The notes below the pieces were generated by a model that saw only the letters and a program-made list of their open reading frames with translations, was not told the origin of the DNA and did not search any database. A stretch of DNA of 64,000 nt from Bacteroidales bacterium (GTDB lineage Bacteria; Bacteroidota; Bacteroidia; Bacteroidales; Muribaculaceae), in contig JAAVGE010000018.1 of assembly GCA_014800385.1 (NCBI GenBank), positions 5,941-69,940 of the forward strand. Direction: 5' to 3'. Shown one piece after another: positions 1 through 10,218 of the stretch. The position numbers and the translations under genes were made by a program. Position 1 is the first letter of the stretch; the number at the start of each line of letters is the position of its first letter.

Positions 1-2
1 CG

Positions 3-2588
3 CAGGCATCATTTCTGGCATACGACTTCCTCGGAGTGGCATACACCCGCAGCAACGACATGAAAGATGTTGCGGAACTGGCCATGACATACAACCGTAC
101 CACCGCCCGTACACGTGTTGTCATTCCCGAGTATACTCCTGAGCAACTTGAAGTATGGGACATCACCAATCCTGTTGCCGTCAAACGTTACGAACTGGTA
201 AACGCTGAGAGTGCGGATGAGTCCGTAAGTGGCTCAATCCTTTACTTTTCAGGGCGTTGTTCCCCGTCTGTTCCGGACAGCCACAAACATCTGATAGCCT
301 TCCGTCCGGATCAGCCCCACCACCGCCCGACGGCAGAGCCGTTAGCCGCAAACCAGAATCTGCACTCACTGGACACCCCCGACATGCTCATTATTACAAC
401 GGATGAATGTCATGACCAGGCAAACCGTCTGGCTGACCTACACCGTCAATATCAAGGGTTTGACGTTCAGGTAGTGTCCCATCAGGATATTTTCAACGAA
501 TTCTCATCAGGAACACCAACCGCCATGGCCTACCGCCGTATGTCTAAGATGTTCTATGACCGCGACTGCGAAAAGTTCCGCTATCTGCTGCTGATGGGAG
601 CATCCATCTACGACAACCGTCTGCTTCTGCCCGAGCATGCGATGTACACCCCCGACAAAATGTTGCTCTGTTATCAGCCGGACAACGTCGACTTTCAGTT
701 GAAAGATGACACATCCTCAACCAGCGATTCATATTTCGCTCTGCTCCATGACAACTCCACGGGAAACATCATCGATACCCGCGAGGAAAGCGGCTATCAC
801 AACATGATGATTTCGGTAGGGCGTATCCCCGCCATAAGCAACTATCAGGCAAAGATATACGTTGACAAGGCCGAACGATACATGCGGGAAGGTGTATCGG
901 CAGAAGCACGCACCCGGGCACTGCTTTTCGCCGACGACGGCAATGCCGACATACATCTTGTAAACTCCGAAAGCGTAGCCCTGCAGATTAACGCATCACT
1001 CCCGACCACCGCAGTCAGCCGTGCCCATAACGGCATCTATCCCTGGGAAAAAAAGGTTGGGCTGCAGGCCCGTCAGAAAGTCATGGAGACGCTGGAGAAA
1101 GGTGTAGGATTCTTCTATTACTCAGGTCACGGACGTCCCGACTGCTTCACATCGGAAGGTATATGGACAAAATTATTGGTAAACCGTACCAAAATCAGTC
1201 AGTATCCTCTGATGTTCTTCTCTTCATGCAACGCCTTCTCCTTTGACCGCCAGGACGATAACATCTGCGAAACCACCCTGTTTGCCGAAGATGGAGGAAC
1301 AGTGGCACTGATTTCAGCAGCACGCGAAGTGTACAACGAAGAAAACCGCCAACTGGCAATGCTCTATCTGAAATATTGGGGTGAAGCAGGGCCGCAGGAC
1401 TGTTACGCCGACATTTTCCGCAAAATGAGAAACTACAACTTCTACGACCGATACTATCAGGCAGCCCGCGGAACAACCATGGCGTACAATTTCGGGGGAG
1501 ACCCCGCGCTGCCTCTCTATCCCTTTGCCCATTCGGTTGAGTTGACGGAAATCAACGGCAACGACACCTCGGAAGGGGATGCTGTTCTTCTGCCTATGCA
1601 CTCCAACATCTTCACCGGACGTGTTACCGACAAAGAAGGTAATCTGCAGGAGGACTACAACGGAACAGCGACAATATTTGTATATGAGAGCGGTCGGCCG
1701 GTGCCTAACCTCTACTCTGACAAAGCACCTGCATCGGATCGCAACGTAGCAGAAGTGATGATTGAGGATGACCTACTTTGCATGGTTAAACTGCCTGTTG
1801 TCAACGGTACCATTCATGGAGAAGCCGTCATACCTGCGCCTTCGCGTCCCGGTAATGGTGCCCGTATTATCATAGCAGCGGAAGTTAATGATGCACCCGC
1901 GCTCAATGCATCGGGAATAATCAAGGATGTCAGAATCGAGGAGCCGTCGCCCGATGCCATCAATTCCTATACCGATGACACAGAGATAGTGGCTATATAT
2001 CTGGGTGACGAAACATATTCCGATGGCTCGGTTGTAGGACCGTCCACAACGTTCCATGCCGAAATAAAAGGAGCCGGAGCCGCGTCAACTGTACAGGCGA
2101 CAGGGATTAACCAATCCGTAAAACTTGTGCTGGACAACAAAGAAAAAATAGATAGATTGCGTACCTTCATGCATACCGATGTTGACGGGGTTATCACAAT
2201 TGACCTGCCTATGGAGGGTCTTTCGGAAGGTACCCACACCTTGACACTCACCGTCACCGGACTGTCGGGCAATATCATTTCCGAATCGCTCAACTTCCAG
2301 GTCGTCAACGACGAAACCGAGATTATACTGCTGACTGACAAGGAAATAGTAACCGACGAGGTGACATTCAGCGTTGAGCACAACTTCCCGGCTGACTACA
2401 CCGCGAGGCTGATAATAGAAGATATATCAGGAAAACATATCCTGAGCAGGAATAATGTTTCATTCCCATACGTTTTGGACACAGTCACGACGGATCTGCC
2501 TGACGGCAGTTACACCGTCAGGGTTATGGCCGACGATGGGAAACGTTTCTGCGGCTCATCACCCCTGCAGATAACCATTATCCATTAA
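3..2588 (+). CDS. porU: PorU-like type IX secretion system sortase (C25 gingipain-like peptidase), 5' end truncated by window
   Basis: Frame stays open upstream of the listed GTG to the window edge (QASFLAYDFLGVAYTR...). C25-like catalytic region FFYYSGHGRPD...LMFFSSCNAF and C-terminal Ig-like/beta domains. Confidence 0.85.
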   Translation, partial: QASFLAYDFLGVAYTRSNDMKDVAELAMTYNRTTARTRVVIPEYTPEQLEVWDITNPVAVKRYELVNAESADESVSGSILYFSGRCSPSVPDSHKHLIAFRPDQPHHRPTAEPLAANQNLHSLDTPDMLIITTDECHDQANRLADLHRQYQGFDVQVVSHQDIFNEFSSGTPTAMAYRRMSKMFYDRDCEKFRYLLLMGASIYDNRLLLPEHAMYTPDKMLLCYQPDNVDFQLKDDTSSTSDSYFALLHDNSTGNIIDTREESGYHNMMISVGRIPAISNYQAKIYVDKAERYMREGVSAEARTRALLFADDGNADIHLVNSESVALQINASLPTTAVSRAHNGIYPWEKKVGLQARQKVMETLEKGVGFFYYSGHGRPDCFTSEGIWTKLLVNRTKISQYPLMFFSSCNAFSFDRQDDNICETTLFAEDGGTVALISAAREVYNEENRQLAMLYLKYWGEAGPQDCYADIFRKMRNYNFYDRYYQAARGTTMAYNFGGDPALPLYPFAHSVELTEINGNDTSEGDAVLLPMHSNIFTGRVTDKEGNLQEDYNGTATIFVYESGRPVPNLYSDKAPASDRNVAEVMIEDDLLCMVKLPVVNGTIHGEAVIPAPSRPGNGARIIIAAEVNDAPALNASGIIKDVRIEEPSPDAINSYTDDTEIVAIYLGDETYSDGSVVGPSTTFHAEIKGAGAASTVQATGINQSVKLVLDNKEKIDRLRTFMHTDVDGVITIDLPMEGLSEGTHTLTLTVTGLSGNIISESLNFQVVNDETEIILLTDKEIVTDEVTFSVEHNFPADYTARLIIEDISGKHILSRNNVSFPYVLDTVTTDLPDGSYTVRVMADDGKRFCGSSPLQITIIH

Positions 2589-2632
2589 GAACCTGACAAT
2601 AAATTTCGCAAAATCACAACTCTCAACTATTT

Positions 2633-3946
2633 ATGACCATTAAGTTATTCAAATCATTTATCACGGCGCTCGCACTGCTCACCTCCGGAACAGTGGCGGC
2701 ACAGACGCAACTGAATCTTCTTGAACTGACCGAAGAAGAGCCCTCGGTTGCCGACACTCTCGAGATAGACACCACCATAGTTGTGAATGACCTGCGCATT
2801 CCACAGATAAATTTCAGCGATCTGGTCTATGACCATTATCGCCTGACCGATTCCACCCTCTACATCAGCGGGCCCGGTCAACGTTCACAGCAGGTTTACG
2901 GATGGATTGACCGACAGCGTCATCTCAACTCCATGATTTCCAACCTCCGCTCAAGTTATTTCTACAATAACCCCGCCGGAAACTTCTATATTGAATCTCT
3001 GCTTCCTGAACCACCCAAGGAATATCATGCCTCGGTTGACCCCTCTTCGGCAAAAATCGTCATCGAGGAAAATTTCATCGATGTCTCCGAAGTCAAGGAA
3101 GCACCCAAATCAGTCGACATCAAAGCCACTCACTGGCTACGCCGATTCTCTGCCTCACTGCAGTTCTCACAGGCCTATAACTCCCCCAACTGGTATCAGG
3201 GTGGTAACAACAACCTTAACGGTATAGGGCACGTTCTGTATGAAGTGAAACTCAATCCGGCCTATCACCCTAATCTGTTGTTTGAGAACACGTTCCAGTA
3301 TAAACTCGCTGTCAATAACGCCCCTGACGATTCAATCCATGCCTACTCTATCTCGGAGGATCTTCTGCAGTTGAATTCAAAGTTCGGTCTGAAGGCTGCC
3401 GAAAGATGGTACTACTCGGTGACAGCACTGTTCAAAACCCAGTTGCTGAACAACTACAAGGCTAACACGCGCGATATGACCGCCGCATTCATGTCGCCGG
3501 GCGAACTCAACATCGGTCTCGGTATGTCATACTCCTATGAAAACCCCAAGAAAACCGTCAACTTCGACCTCTCCATCGCCCCGCTGTCATACAACCTCAA
3601 GACCTGCCTGAAAGATGATAAAATCGATGTCACATCGTTCGGTATAAAGGAAGGACACAAGTCTGTCAGCCAGTACGGTTCGAATGTGGAAGCGAAACTG
3701 CTGTGGAAGATGGCGTATAACATCACCTACTCTTCACGCCTCTATATGTTCTCCGACTACACCTATGTGCAGGGCGACTGGGAAAACACCTTCTCGTTTG
3801 ACATCAACCGCTATCTGTCAACCCAGTTCTATGTTCATCTCCGCTACGACTCGCAGACTAAAGCCATTGACGACTCCCGATGGCACAAATGGCAGTTGCG
3901 CGAGGTGCTCAGTTTCGGTCTGAGTTATAAATTCAGCACCATCTGA
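2633..3946 (+). CDS. DUF3078-like outer-membrane beta-barrel protein
   Basis: Signal peptide, NWYQGGNNNLNGIGH motif and beta-barrel-like C-terminus (LSFGLSYKF). Confidence 0.7.
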   Translation: MTIKLFKSFITALALLTSGTVAAQTQLNLLELTEEEPSVADTLEIDTTIVVNDLRIPQINFSDLVYDHYRLTDSTLYISGPGQRSQQVYGWIDRQRHLNSMISNLRSSYFYNNPAGNFYIESLLPEPPKEYHASVDPSSAKIVIEENFIDVSEVKEAPKSVDIKATHWLRRFSASLQFSQAYNSPNWYQGGNNNLNGIGHVLYEVKLNPAYHPNLLFENTFQYKLAVNNAPDDSIHAYSISEDLLQLNSKFGLKAAERWYYSVTALFKTQLLNNYKANTRDMTAAFMSPGELNIGLGMSYSYENPKKTVNFDLSIAPLSYNLKTCLKDDKIDVTSFGIKEGHKSVSQYGSNVEAKLLWKMAYNITYSSRLYMFSDYTYVQGDWENTFSFDINRYLSTQFYVHLRYDSQTKAIDDSRWHKWQLREVLSFGLSYKFSTI

Positions 3947-4506
3947 TGAAATCGGGATTTCTTATTTCTGCACTGATCACACTCCTCTCCCTCGCTGTCC
4001 ACGCCGGCGAGAAGCCTCTGACCGTAAGTGTCAATCGCCTTGACTCCATCATCGCCGCCACGCCGGTGACCCCCGTGGAAGGTGTATGGCAATTTCTTCC
4101 TGACAATGCTGCCATAGCCATTATCCGCCGTCCCGGATCACTCTCCGTTGCCGGACCTACACAATTCGACATATATCTATATTCAACCGTTACTTCCCGG
4201 CTGCTTTCCGGAACGTTGTTAGGTACACTCTCTGCGACCCCGCAGGCAGACACCTACCTTGCCGAGATGCTTGCTGACCCGAACGGCAAATCCGGGAAAA
4301 GAAAATCGTTCATCATCAAACTCACCGATCCGTCACACCTCTCCTTCTCCAAACTGAAAAACGGATTGTCAATAGACCTCTGGCGACTCGTTCCGTATCT
4401 TTTCCGTGTATCAGTCAAACGCGACACCTCGTCGGACAATCTCCACGGATGTGTCAAAATCAAACCGCTCGTGCCGGGAGTGTCAGAACCGGTCAGATAT
4501 TTATGA
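3946..4506 (+). CDS. Hypothetical secreted protein
   Basis: TGATG overlap with the upstream stop; N-terminal signal peptide MKSGFLISALITLLSLAVHAG. Confidence 0.6.
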   Translation: MKSGFLISALITLLSLAVHAGEKPLTVSVNRLDSIIAATPVTPVEGVWQFLPDNAAIAIIRRPGSLSVAGPTQFDIYLYSTVTSRLLSGTLLGTLSATPQADTYLAEMLADPNGKSGKRKSFIIKLTDPSHLSFSKLKNGLSIDLWRLVPYLFRVSVKRDTSSDNLHGCVKIKPLVPGVSEPVRYL

Positions 4507-4961
4507 GACTCTGCCTGCTACTGTTCATTATTGCCGTAATAGCCCCGTTGTCGGCGGCTCAGCGCACCACACGCACCCATCTGCGCCCTAAACAGCATCA
4601 GAAAACCGACACATTGCCGGGTCAGGTCCATATCATTCCGGACACTGCCGATTTCACAATAGCCGGATTCAACAAACCGCTTAATTCGCTGCGCGAGACA
4701 TTTCATTTCTCCAATCATCTGGGCCGCACCGTGACGGAACTGTTCATCACCGTCAACTATTACGACACCTCGGAGCGTCAACTACACCGTCAGTCGCGCC
4801 ACATCCGGTGGCAGATTCCACCCGGCGAGACCTCACTGATCAGTTACCCGTCGTTTGACCGTCAGCAATCGTTCTACTATCATCTGAGCCGACAGCCACG
4901 TGTCAAGGCCACCCCTTTCCTTGTAACAATTTCAGTCGATTCACTCGCGATTATCCCCTGA
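4503..4961 (+). CDS. Hypothetical secreted protein
   Basis: ATGA overlap with the preceding gene; signal peptide MRLCLLLFIIAVIAPLSAAQ. Start moved inward from ORF-track 4449. Confidence 0.6.
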   Translation: MRLCLLLFIIAVIAPLSAAQRTTRTHLRPKQHQKTDTLPGQVHIIPDTADFTIAGFNKPLNSLRETFHFSNHLGRTVTELFITVNYYDTSERQLHRQSRHIRWQIPPGETSLISYPSFDRQQSFYYHLSRQPRVKATPFLVTISVDSLAIIP

Positions 4962-4998
4962 GCCAAACTTTTCACAATTTTTTATACCCTCTGCGCTA

Positions 4999-5172
4999 AG
5001 AAACTGTTTAAATTTATGTGCGAATGATTTTGAGGATATTTTTGGATGAGTTTTGCAAGTTGAGGAGGGAGCGATGCGGGCATCGTGACCAACGAAACTT
5101 GGCAAAAATCGCCAAAAAGATCCTTAAAAGCAGAGTATATAAAAATATTTCTCATAAATTTAAACTGTTTCT
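4999..5172. mobile_element. MITE-like element, 174 bp, with 20-bp terminal inverted repeats (1 mismatch)
   Basis: agaaactgtttaaatttatg (4999-5018) against cataaatttaaactgtttct (5153-5172); central hairpin at 5072-5085; no ORF. Confidence 0.65.
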
Positions 5173-5194
5173 AAAATTCCCCAAATTATTTTGC

Positions 5195-5202
5195 TAATTT
5201 TG
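5195..5202 (+). promoter_or_regulatory. Bacteroidetes-type -7 box (TAnnTTTG) upstream of the DUF4494 gene
   Basis: TAATTTTG 40 bp before the ATG. Confidence 0.5.
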
Positions 5203-5242
5203 TAAAAACATTGTTTAATCGAATTTTTACCCAATATTTAAT

Positions 5243-5683
5243 ATGGCAAACTGGTTTGAATGTAAAGTGCGCTACGACAAAATGCAGGAAAACGGCGCAG
5301 TAAAGAAAGTAAACGAACCCTATCTGGTCGACGCCCTCTCATTTACCGAAGCAGAGGCACGCATCATAGAGGAAATGACCCCCTTCATTTCGGGCGACTT
5401 CTCAGTGTCGGCAGTGAAACGTACCAAGATAGCCGAGATATTCCGCGATGACTCAGCCGACCGCTACTATCTGGTGAAATGTGCCTTCATCACGCTGGAT
5501 GAGAAGACCGCTGCCGAAAAGAAAACCGTGACCACAATGCTGGTAGCAGCCTCAGACTTCAAGGGTGCCTACGACAACTTCATGGAAGGGATGAAATCAA
5601 CCATGGCCGACTTCGAGATTCAGGCCATCAACGAAACCCTCATCATGGATGTCTTCGACGCCAAACTTGGAAACAAGGAATAA
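5243..5683 (+). CDS. DUF4494 domain-containing protein
   Basis: MANWFECKVRYDKMQENG...VSEPYLVDA-type N-terminus and YLVKCAFITLDEK, characteristic of the DUF4494 family. Confidence 0.8.
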   Translation: MANWFECKVRYDKMQENGAVKKVNEPYLVDALSFTEAEARIIEEMTPFISGDFSVSAVKRTKIAEIFRDDSADRYYLVKCAFITLDEKTAAEKKTVTTMLVAASDFKGAYDNFMEGMKSTMADFEIQAINETLIMDVFDAKLGNKE

Positions 5684-6354
5684 TGAAACAGGTCGCTGAC
5701 AAAATACTCCAGTACCACCGCACACTCGACCCCTTAGGGGTTGAGTTGGTTGCTGTCAGCAAATTTCATCCCGCGGAAATGATTCGTTCGGCCTACGATG
5801 CCGGGCAACGCATTTTCGGCGAAAGCCGTGTGCAGGAACTGCTTGCCAAAATACCGCTGCTACCCTCCGACATCAAGTGGCACTTCATCGGACATCTCCA
5901 GACAAACAAGGTCCGCCAGATAATAGGCAAAACCTCCCTCATCGAAAGCGTTGACTCGGAGCGTCTGCTGAATCTTATCGACAGCGAATCGCTCCGCGCC
6001 GGAGTGGTGACTCGCGTCCTGCTCCAGATTCATGTGGCACAGGAAGAAACCAAATCAGGCTTCTCCCCTGAAGAATTCATAGATTTTTTCACCAACCGCA
6101 GGTTCGAGAACCTCAAAGCCACGCACATCTGCGGTGTGATGGGAATGGCATCCAACACCGACGATACCGACCGCGTTGCCGCCGACTTCAACGCCATAGC
6201 CACACTTAGGCAGAGGGCACTTGAAGCGGCTCCCGATCTACGCGGATTCGACACCGTTTCAATGGGAATGAGCGGCGACTTTCCGCTTGCCATAAAGAAC
6301 GGAGCCACACTGGTCCGTATAGGCACAGATATTTTCGGTGAACGGGAATACTGA
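5683..6354 (+). CDS. YggS/PLPBP family pyridoxal-phosphate homeostasis protein
   Basis: LVAVSKFHP, FGESRVQEL, WHFIGHLQTNKV and SMGMSGDFPLAI motifs. Confidence 0.93.
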   Translation: MKQVADKILQYHRTLDPLGVELVAVSKFHPAEMIRSAYDAGQRIFGESRVQELLAKIPLLPSDIKWHFIGHLQTNKVRQIIGKTSLIESVDSERLLNLIDSESLRAGVVTRVLLQIHVAQEETKSGFSPEEFIDFFTNRRFENLKATHICGVMGMASNTDDTDRVAADFNAIATLRQRALEAAPDLRGFDTVSMGMSGDFPLAIKNGATLVRIGTDIFGEREY

Positions 6355-6401
6355 CCCACTCTTCTTACCTGAAATCAAAACAAACCAAAATATAAAACCA
6401 A

Positions 6402-7739
6402 ATGTCAAAAAACAAACCTAACTACACATTACCTATTATTGTAATGTTCTTCCTGTTCGCGATGATATCGTTCGTAACAGGATTTCAGAACCCCTTCGGT
6501 GTGATTCTGAAAGGTCAACTTGACCTCACCAACTTCCAGTCGCAACTCGGAAACGCGGCCAACTTCATCGCCTACGCCTTCATGGGTCTCCCCGCAGGTA
6601 TGATCCTTCAGAAAAAAGGGTTCAAATACTCAGCCATCGCAGCGGTTCTCGTAGGTCTGGTCGGCGTTGTCCTCATGTTCGTGTCATCAGTATTCACCGA
6701 CAAGAGCATCATCTTCCCCGTTTACATGGCCGGAGCCTTTGTGGCAGGATTCTCAATGTGTATGCTCAACACCGTGGTCAACCCCATGCTCAACACCCTC
6801 GGTGGCGGAGGCAAGAAAGGTAACCAGTTGCTGCAGTTCGGTGGTGCCACCAACTCGCTGGCCGCAACCATCTGCCCGGTTCTCGTAGGTTACCTGATGG
6901 GTAGCAACCTCAACTCACTCAGCCTTATCCAGGCTCGTCCCGCACTGTTTATCGCCATGGGTATCTTCGCCCTCGCGCTGGTTGTTCTGGCAGCATCCAA
7001 ACTTCCCGAACCTATCCTTGAGGAGATGGCAAAAGCCAAAATTGAAGGTAAAAAAGTGGAGAAACCCTCGGTGTCAGGACTGTTCAAATTCAGCCACTAC
7101 GTTATGGGTGTCGTAGCCATCTTCCTTTATGTAGGTCTTGAAGTGGGTATCCCCAACATGGCTAACCTCTACATGACCGGCTCAACAGAAATCGGCGGTC
7201 TGGGGCTCCTTCCCGCCCTTGCGGGCTCACTGGTAGGCGCCTACTGGTTCCTGATGCTTGTGGGTCGACTTGTCGGTGGTGTTCTCGGTGGATTCGTTTC
7301 CAGCAAAGTTATGTTGACAACCGTATCAACCATCGTGCTCTGCCTTATTGTCAGCGCCATCATGATGCCCTCCACTATGGTCAACATCCCCTTCACCGAC
7401 ATGCAGGCACCCCTTAACATCCTTATGCTTGTTCTGTGCGGTCTTTGCACCTCTGTAATGTGGGGCGCAATCTTCAACCTTGCAGCCGAAGGCCTTGGCA
7501 AATACACTGCCGTAGCCTCAGGTCTGTTCATGGTGATGGTATGCGGTGGCGGTATCCTCCCCCTCGTTCAGGGCTACGTTGCTGACCTCGCAGGCTTCAT
7601 CCAGTCATACTGGGTTCTGTTCGCAGCAGCAGCCTACATCCTGTTCTACGCTCTTATCGGTTCACACGTTTACCGTCGTGACAAATCAGCCGAGGAACTC
7701 AACGAAGAAGTTAAAGAAGGGATTGAAATGAATGATTAA
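6402..7739 (+). CDS. MFS sugar transporter, FucP (L-fucose/glucose-galactose permease) family
   Basis: 12-TM hydrophobic protein with FVTGFQNPFGV...QLGNAANFIAYAFMGLPAG and N-P-M motifs. Confidence 0.8.
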   Translation: MSKNKPNYTLPIIVMFFLFAMISFVTGFQNPFGVILKGQLDLTNFQSQLGNAANFIAYAFMGLPAGMILQKKGFKYSAIAAVLVGLVGVVLMFVSSVFTDKSIIFPVYMAGAFVAGFSMCMLNTVVNPMLNTLGGGGKKGNQLLQFGGATNSLAATICPVLVGYLMGSNLNSLSLIQARPALFIAMGIFALALVVLAASKLPEPILEEMAKAKIEGKKVEKPSVSGLFKFSHYVMGVVAIFLYVGLEVGIPNMANLYMTGSTEIGGLGLLPALAGSLVGAYWFLMLVGRLVGGVLGGFVSSKVMLTTVSTIVLCLIVSAIMMPSTMVNIPFTDMQAPLNILMLVLCGLCTSVMWGAIFNLAAEGLGKYTAVASGLFMVMVCGGGILPLVQGYVADLAGFIQSYWVLFAAAAYILFYALIGSHVYRRDKSAEELNEEVKEGIEMND

Positions 7740-7791
7740 AATCCTCAAAGGGAACCAGCGTTAAATGAAACTTTAACGCAAAGATACAACC

Positions 7792-7826
7792 AAGGCGGCT
7801 GCCCAAAAGCAGCCGCCTTTCTTTAT
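7792..7826 (+). terminator. Intrinsic terminator of the MFS gene
   Basis: aaggcggctgc-ccaaaa-gcagccgcctt followed by tctttat. Confidence 0.8.
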
Positions 7827-7828
7827 AG

Positions 7829-7884
7829 AACTTATAAAACTATATGACTTATAAAACTTATAAGATTTATAAGATTTATAAAAC
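7829..7884. repeat. Short A/T tandem repeat, about 10-bp unit (acttataaa/g)
   Basis: aacttataaaactatatgacttataaaacttataagatttataagatttataaaa. Confidence 0.75.
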
Positions 7885-7898
7885 CCTCTAACCACAAG

Positions 7899-7934
7899 CA
7901 AAAAAAGCACCGAAAGAACGGCTCCCTCGGTGCT
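7899..7934 (-). terminator. Intrinsic terminator of the M3 peptidase gene
   Basis: On the minus strand agcaccga...tcggtgct followed by TTTTTT. Confidence 0.75.
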
Positions 7935-7958
7935 TTATATTCTTTATTGGATAGTGTC

Positions 7959-10082
7959 TTACTTGATCAGACCACGGTTACGCAGAAGTGCGTCGGGACT
8001 GGGTTTGTGTCCACGGAAACGCTCGTAAAGAACCATGGGATCTTCGCTGTCACCGGCTTCAAGTACATTTTTCTTGAATGAGGCGGCTGTTTCGGGGTCG
8101 AAGATACCCTTTTCTTTGAACAGTTCGAAGCCGTCGCAGTCCAGTACTTCAGCCCAAAGGTAGGTGTAATAGCCTGAGGCATAGCCGTCGGAACCGAAGA
8201 TGTGTTTGAAGTAGGGTGAACGGTAGCGGTACTGAACCTCAGCGGGCATATTCAGTTTTTTTGCCACTTCACCTTCAAACGCCATCACGTCGATGGTGTC
8301 ATTGGGATTGTTGAGTTTACCATACTGGAGGTCGAGCAGAGCGGCACCGACAAGTTCGGTGGTGGCGAAGCCCTGATTGTGGGTAGAGGCAGCCTCAAGT
8401 TTGGCAATCATCTCGTCGGGAATTACCTCACCTGTTTTGTAGTGTTTGGCATATACCTTGAGCAGTTCAGGCTCCATAGCCCAGTGTTCGTGGATCTGAG
8501 AGGGGAGTTCTACGAAGTCGCGGTCAACATTTGTTCCGCTCTGTGAGCGCAGGCGAACCTGTGTCAGCATACCGTGCAGACCGTGACCGAATTCATGGAA
8601 CATTGTTTCAACCTCATCAAGAGTGAGGAGCGCGGGGGTGTCACCTACAGGTTTTGAGAAGTTGCCGATATTATAAATGATGGGGCGTGAAGAGTTACCG
8701 GCTTTATCTTTCCATTCACCCTTGAACTCGCTCATCCATGCACCCTGACGTTTTGAGGCGCGGGGGAAGTAGTCGGTCATGAACACAGCCACATGGTTAC
8801 CTTCGGCATCCTTGACATCATAAACTTTTACCTCGGGGTTATATTTGGGAGCATCGGGCATTTCGGTGAAGGTTACGCCATACAGACGCTGAGCCATGTT
8901 GAAGATGCCGTTACGCACTGAATCCAGGGGGAAATATTCGCGAACCTTGCTTTCTTCCAGGTCATATTTCTTCTGGCGCACCTTTTCAGCATAGTAATAG
9001 TAGTCGTAGGGGGCGATGGTGAAACTGTTACCCTCCTCGTTAGCCACAGCCTGCATTTCGGCAACCTCTTCCTTAACGCGGGCGATGGCGGGAGTCCATA
9101 TCTTCATCAGGAGATTTTCGGCATTCTCGATGTTGCCTGCCATAACCTTTTCAGTCATGTAAGAGCCATAGTTTTCGTACCCGAGCAGAGCGGCTTTTTT
9201 GGCACGTGCCTGAAGAATTTTGTTGATGACGGGACCATTGTCATATTTGCCTGATGAAGCCAGCGAAGTGTAGCCTTCATACATCTGACGGCGCAGGTCG
9301 CGTGAGTCGGCATACTGAAGAACGGGCAGACGGCTGGGAGCATGCAGGGTGAACACCCATTTCCCTTCCATTCCGCGGCTCTTCGCCTCATCGGCAGCGA
9401 CAGCAACGTTTGATTCGGGCAGACCGGCCAGTTCAGCCTCGTTCTCAACTACTATAGCGAACTCGTTGGTGGCATCCAGCAGGTTCTTGTTGAATTTCTG
9501 ATAGAGACCGGTGAGTTCGGTGTTCAGAGCCTTGAGTTGTTCCTTGTCAGCGTCAGACAGGAGTGCGCCACTGCGAACGAAATTCTTGTAGTAAGAGTCA
9601 ACGGCACGTTTCTCATCGGCAGCCAACTGCAGTGAATCGGCATTGTCGTGGAGATATTTGATACGTTCAAACAGACAGGGGTTCATTGAAACCTCATCGC
9701 TATGAGCCGACAGGGCAGGTTCAAATTCCTCTGCCACAGCAACCAGTTCATCGGAAGAGTCACTCTCGGTCAGAGCGAAGAACACGTGGGTCACCTTGTC
9801 CAGAATCTCGCTTGATTCCTCCAATGCAAGGATTGTGTTGTCAAAAGTGATCTCAGACTGGGCAAGAATAGAATCGATAGCAGCATTCTGCTGTTCGATA
9901 CCGGCCTGAAGAGCAGGCATGTAATGTTCGGTTTTGATTTTGTCGAACGGGGGGATTTCATAGGGAGTGTCATAGGCTGTGAGGAAGGGGTTTTCCTCAG
10001 CCTTTTTCCCGTCGCATCCGGTGGTCAGGGCGGAAACGCCTAATGTGCATATTGCCGCCATAATTAAAAATTTCTGTTTCAT
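7959..10082 (-). CDS. M3 family metallopeptidase (peptidyl-dipeptidase Dcp-like), lipoprotein
   Basis: HEFGHGLHGML zinc motif; lipobox-like LTTGCDG; full-length Dcp-like sequence. Confidence 0.92.
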   Translation of the reverse strand: MKQKFLIMAAICTLGVSALTTGCDGKKAEENPFLTAYDTPYEIPPFDKIKTEHYMPALQAGIEQQNAAIDSILAQSEITFDNTILALEESSEILDKVTHVFFALTESDSSDELVAVAEEFEPALSAHSDEVSMNPCLFERIKYLHDNADSLQLAADEKRAVDSYYKNFVRSGALLSDADKEQLKALNTELTGLYQKFNKNLLDATNEFAIVVENEAELAGLPESNVAVAADEAKSRGMEGKWVFTLHAPSRLPVLQYADSRDLRRQMYEGYTSLASSGKYDNGPVINKILQARAKKAALLGYENYGSYMTEKVMAGNIENAENLLMKIWTPAIARVKEEVAEMQAVANEEGNSFTIAPYDYYYYAEKVRQKKYDLEESKVREYFPLDSVRNGIFNMAQRLYGVTFTEMPDAPKYNPEVKVYDVKDAEGNHVAVFMTDYFPRASKRQGAWMSEFKGEWKDKAGNSSRPIIYNIGNFSKPVGDTPALLTLDEVETMFHEFGHGLHGMLTQVRLRSQSGTNVDRDFVELPSQIHEHWAMEPELLKVYAKHYKTGEVIPDEMIAKLEAASTHNQGFATTELVGAALLDLQYGKLNNPNDTIDVMAFEGEVAKKLNMPAEVQYRYRSPYFKHIFGSDGYASGYYTYLWAEVLDCDGFELFKEKGIFDPETAASFKKNVLEAGDSEDPMVLYERFRGHKPSPDALLRNRGLIK

Positions 10083-10108
10083 TTGTTAATTATATGGTTT
10101 ATTTTGTT

Positions 10109-10116
10109 TATCTTTG
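10109..10116 (+). promoter_or_regulatory. -7 box TATCTTTG reading into the intergenic unit 10.12-10.36 kb
   Basis: TATCTTTG with an upstream TTTG at 10082-10085 (23-bp spacer). Confidence 0.45.
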
Positions 10117-10218
10117 CAGCCTTGTTTCATCCAAACCTTTTTTACAGATTGATTGTTATAATCATATAACCTCTGAAAAAGGGATGTATATTTAAGTTTA
10201 ACTAAAGTTTTATTAGTT

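Noticed and set aside
7829-7884. Possible CRISPR or coding repeat
   Set aside because: The unit is only about 10 bp without spacers; low-complexity tandem repeat.
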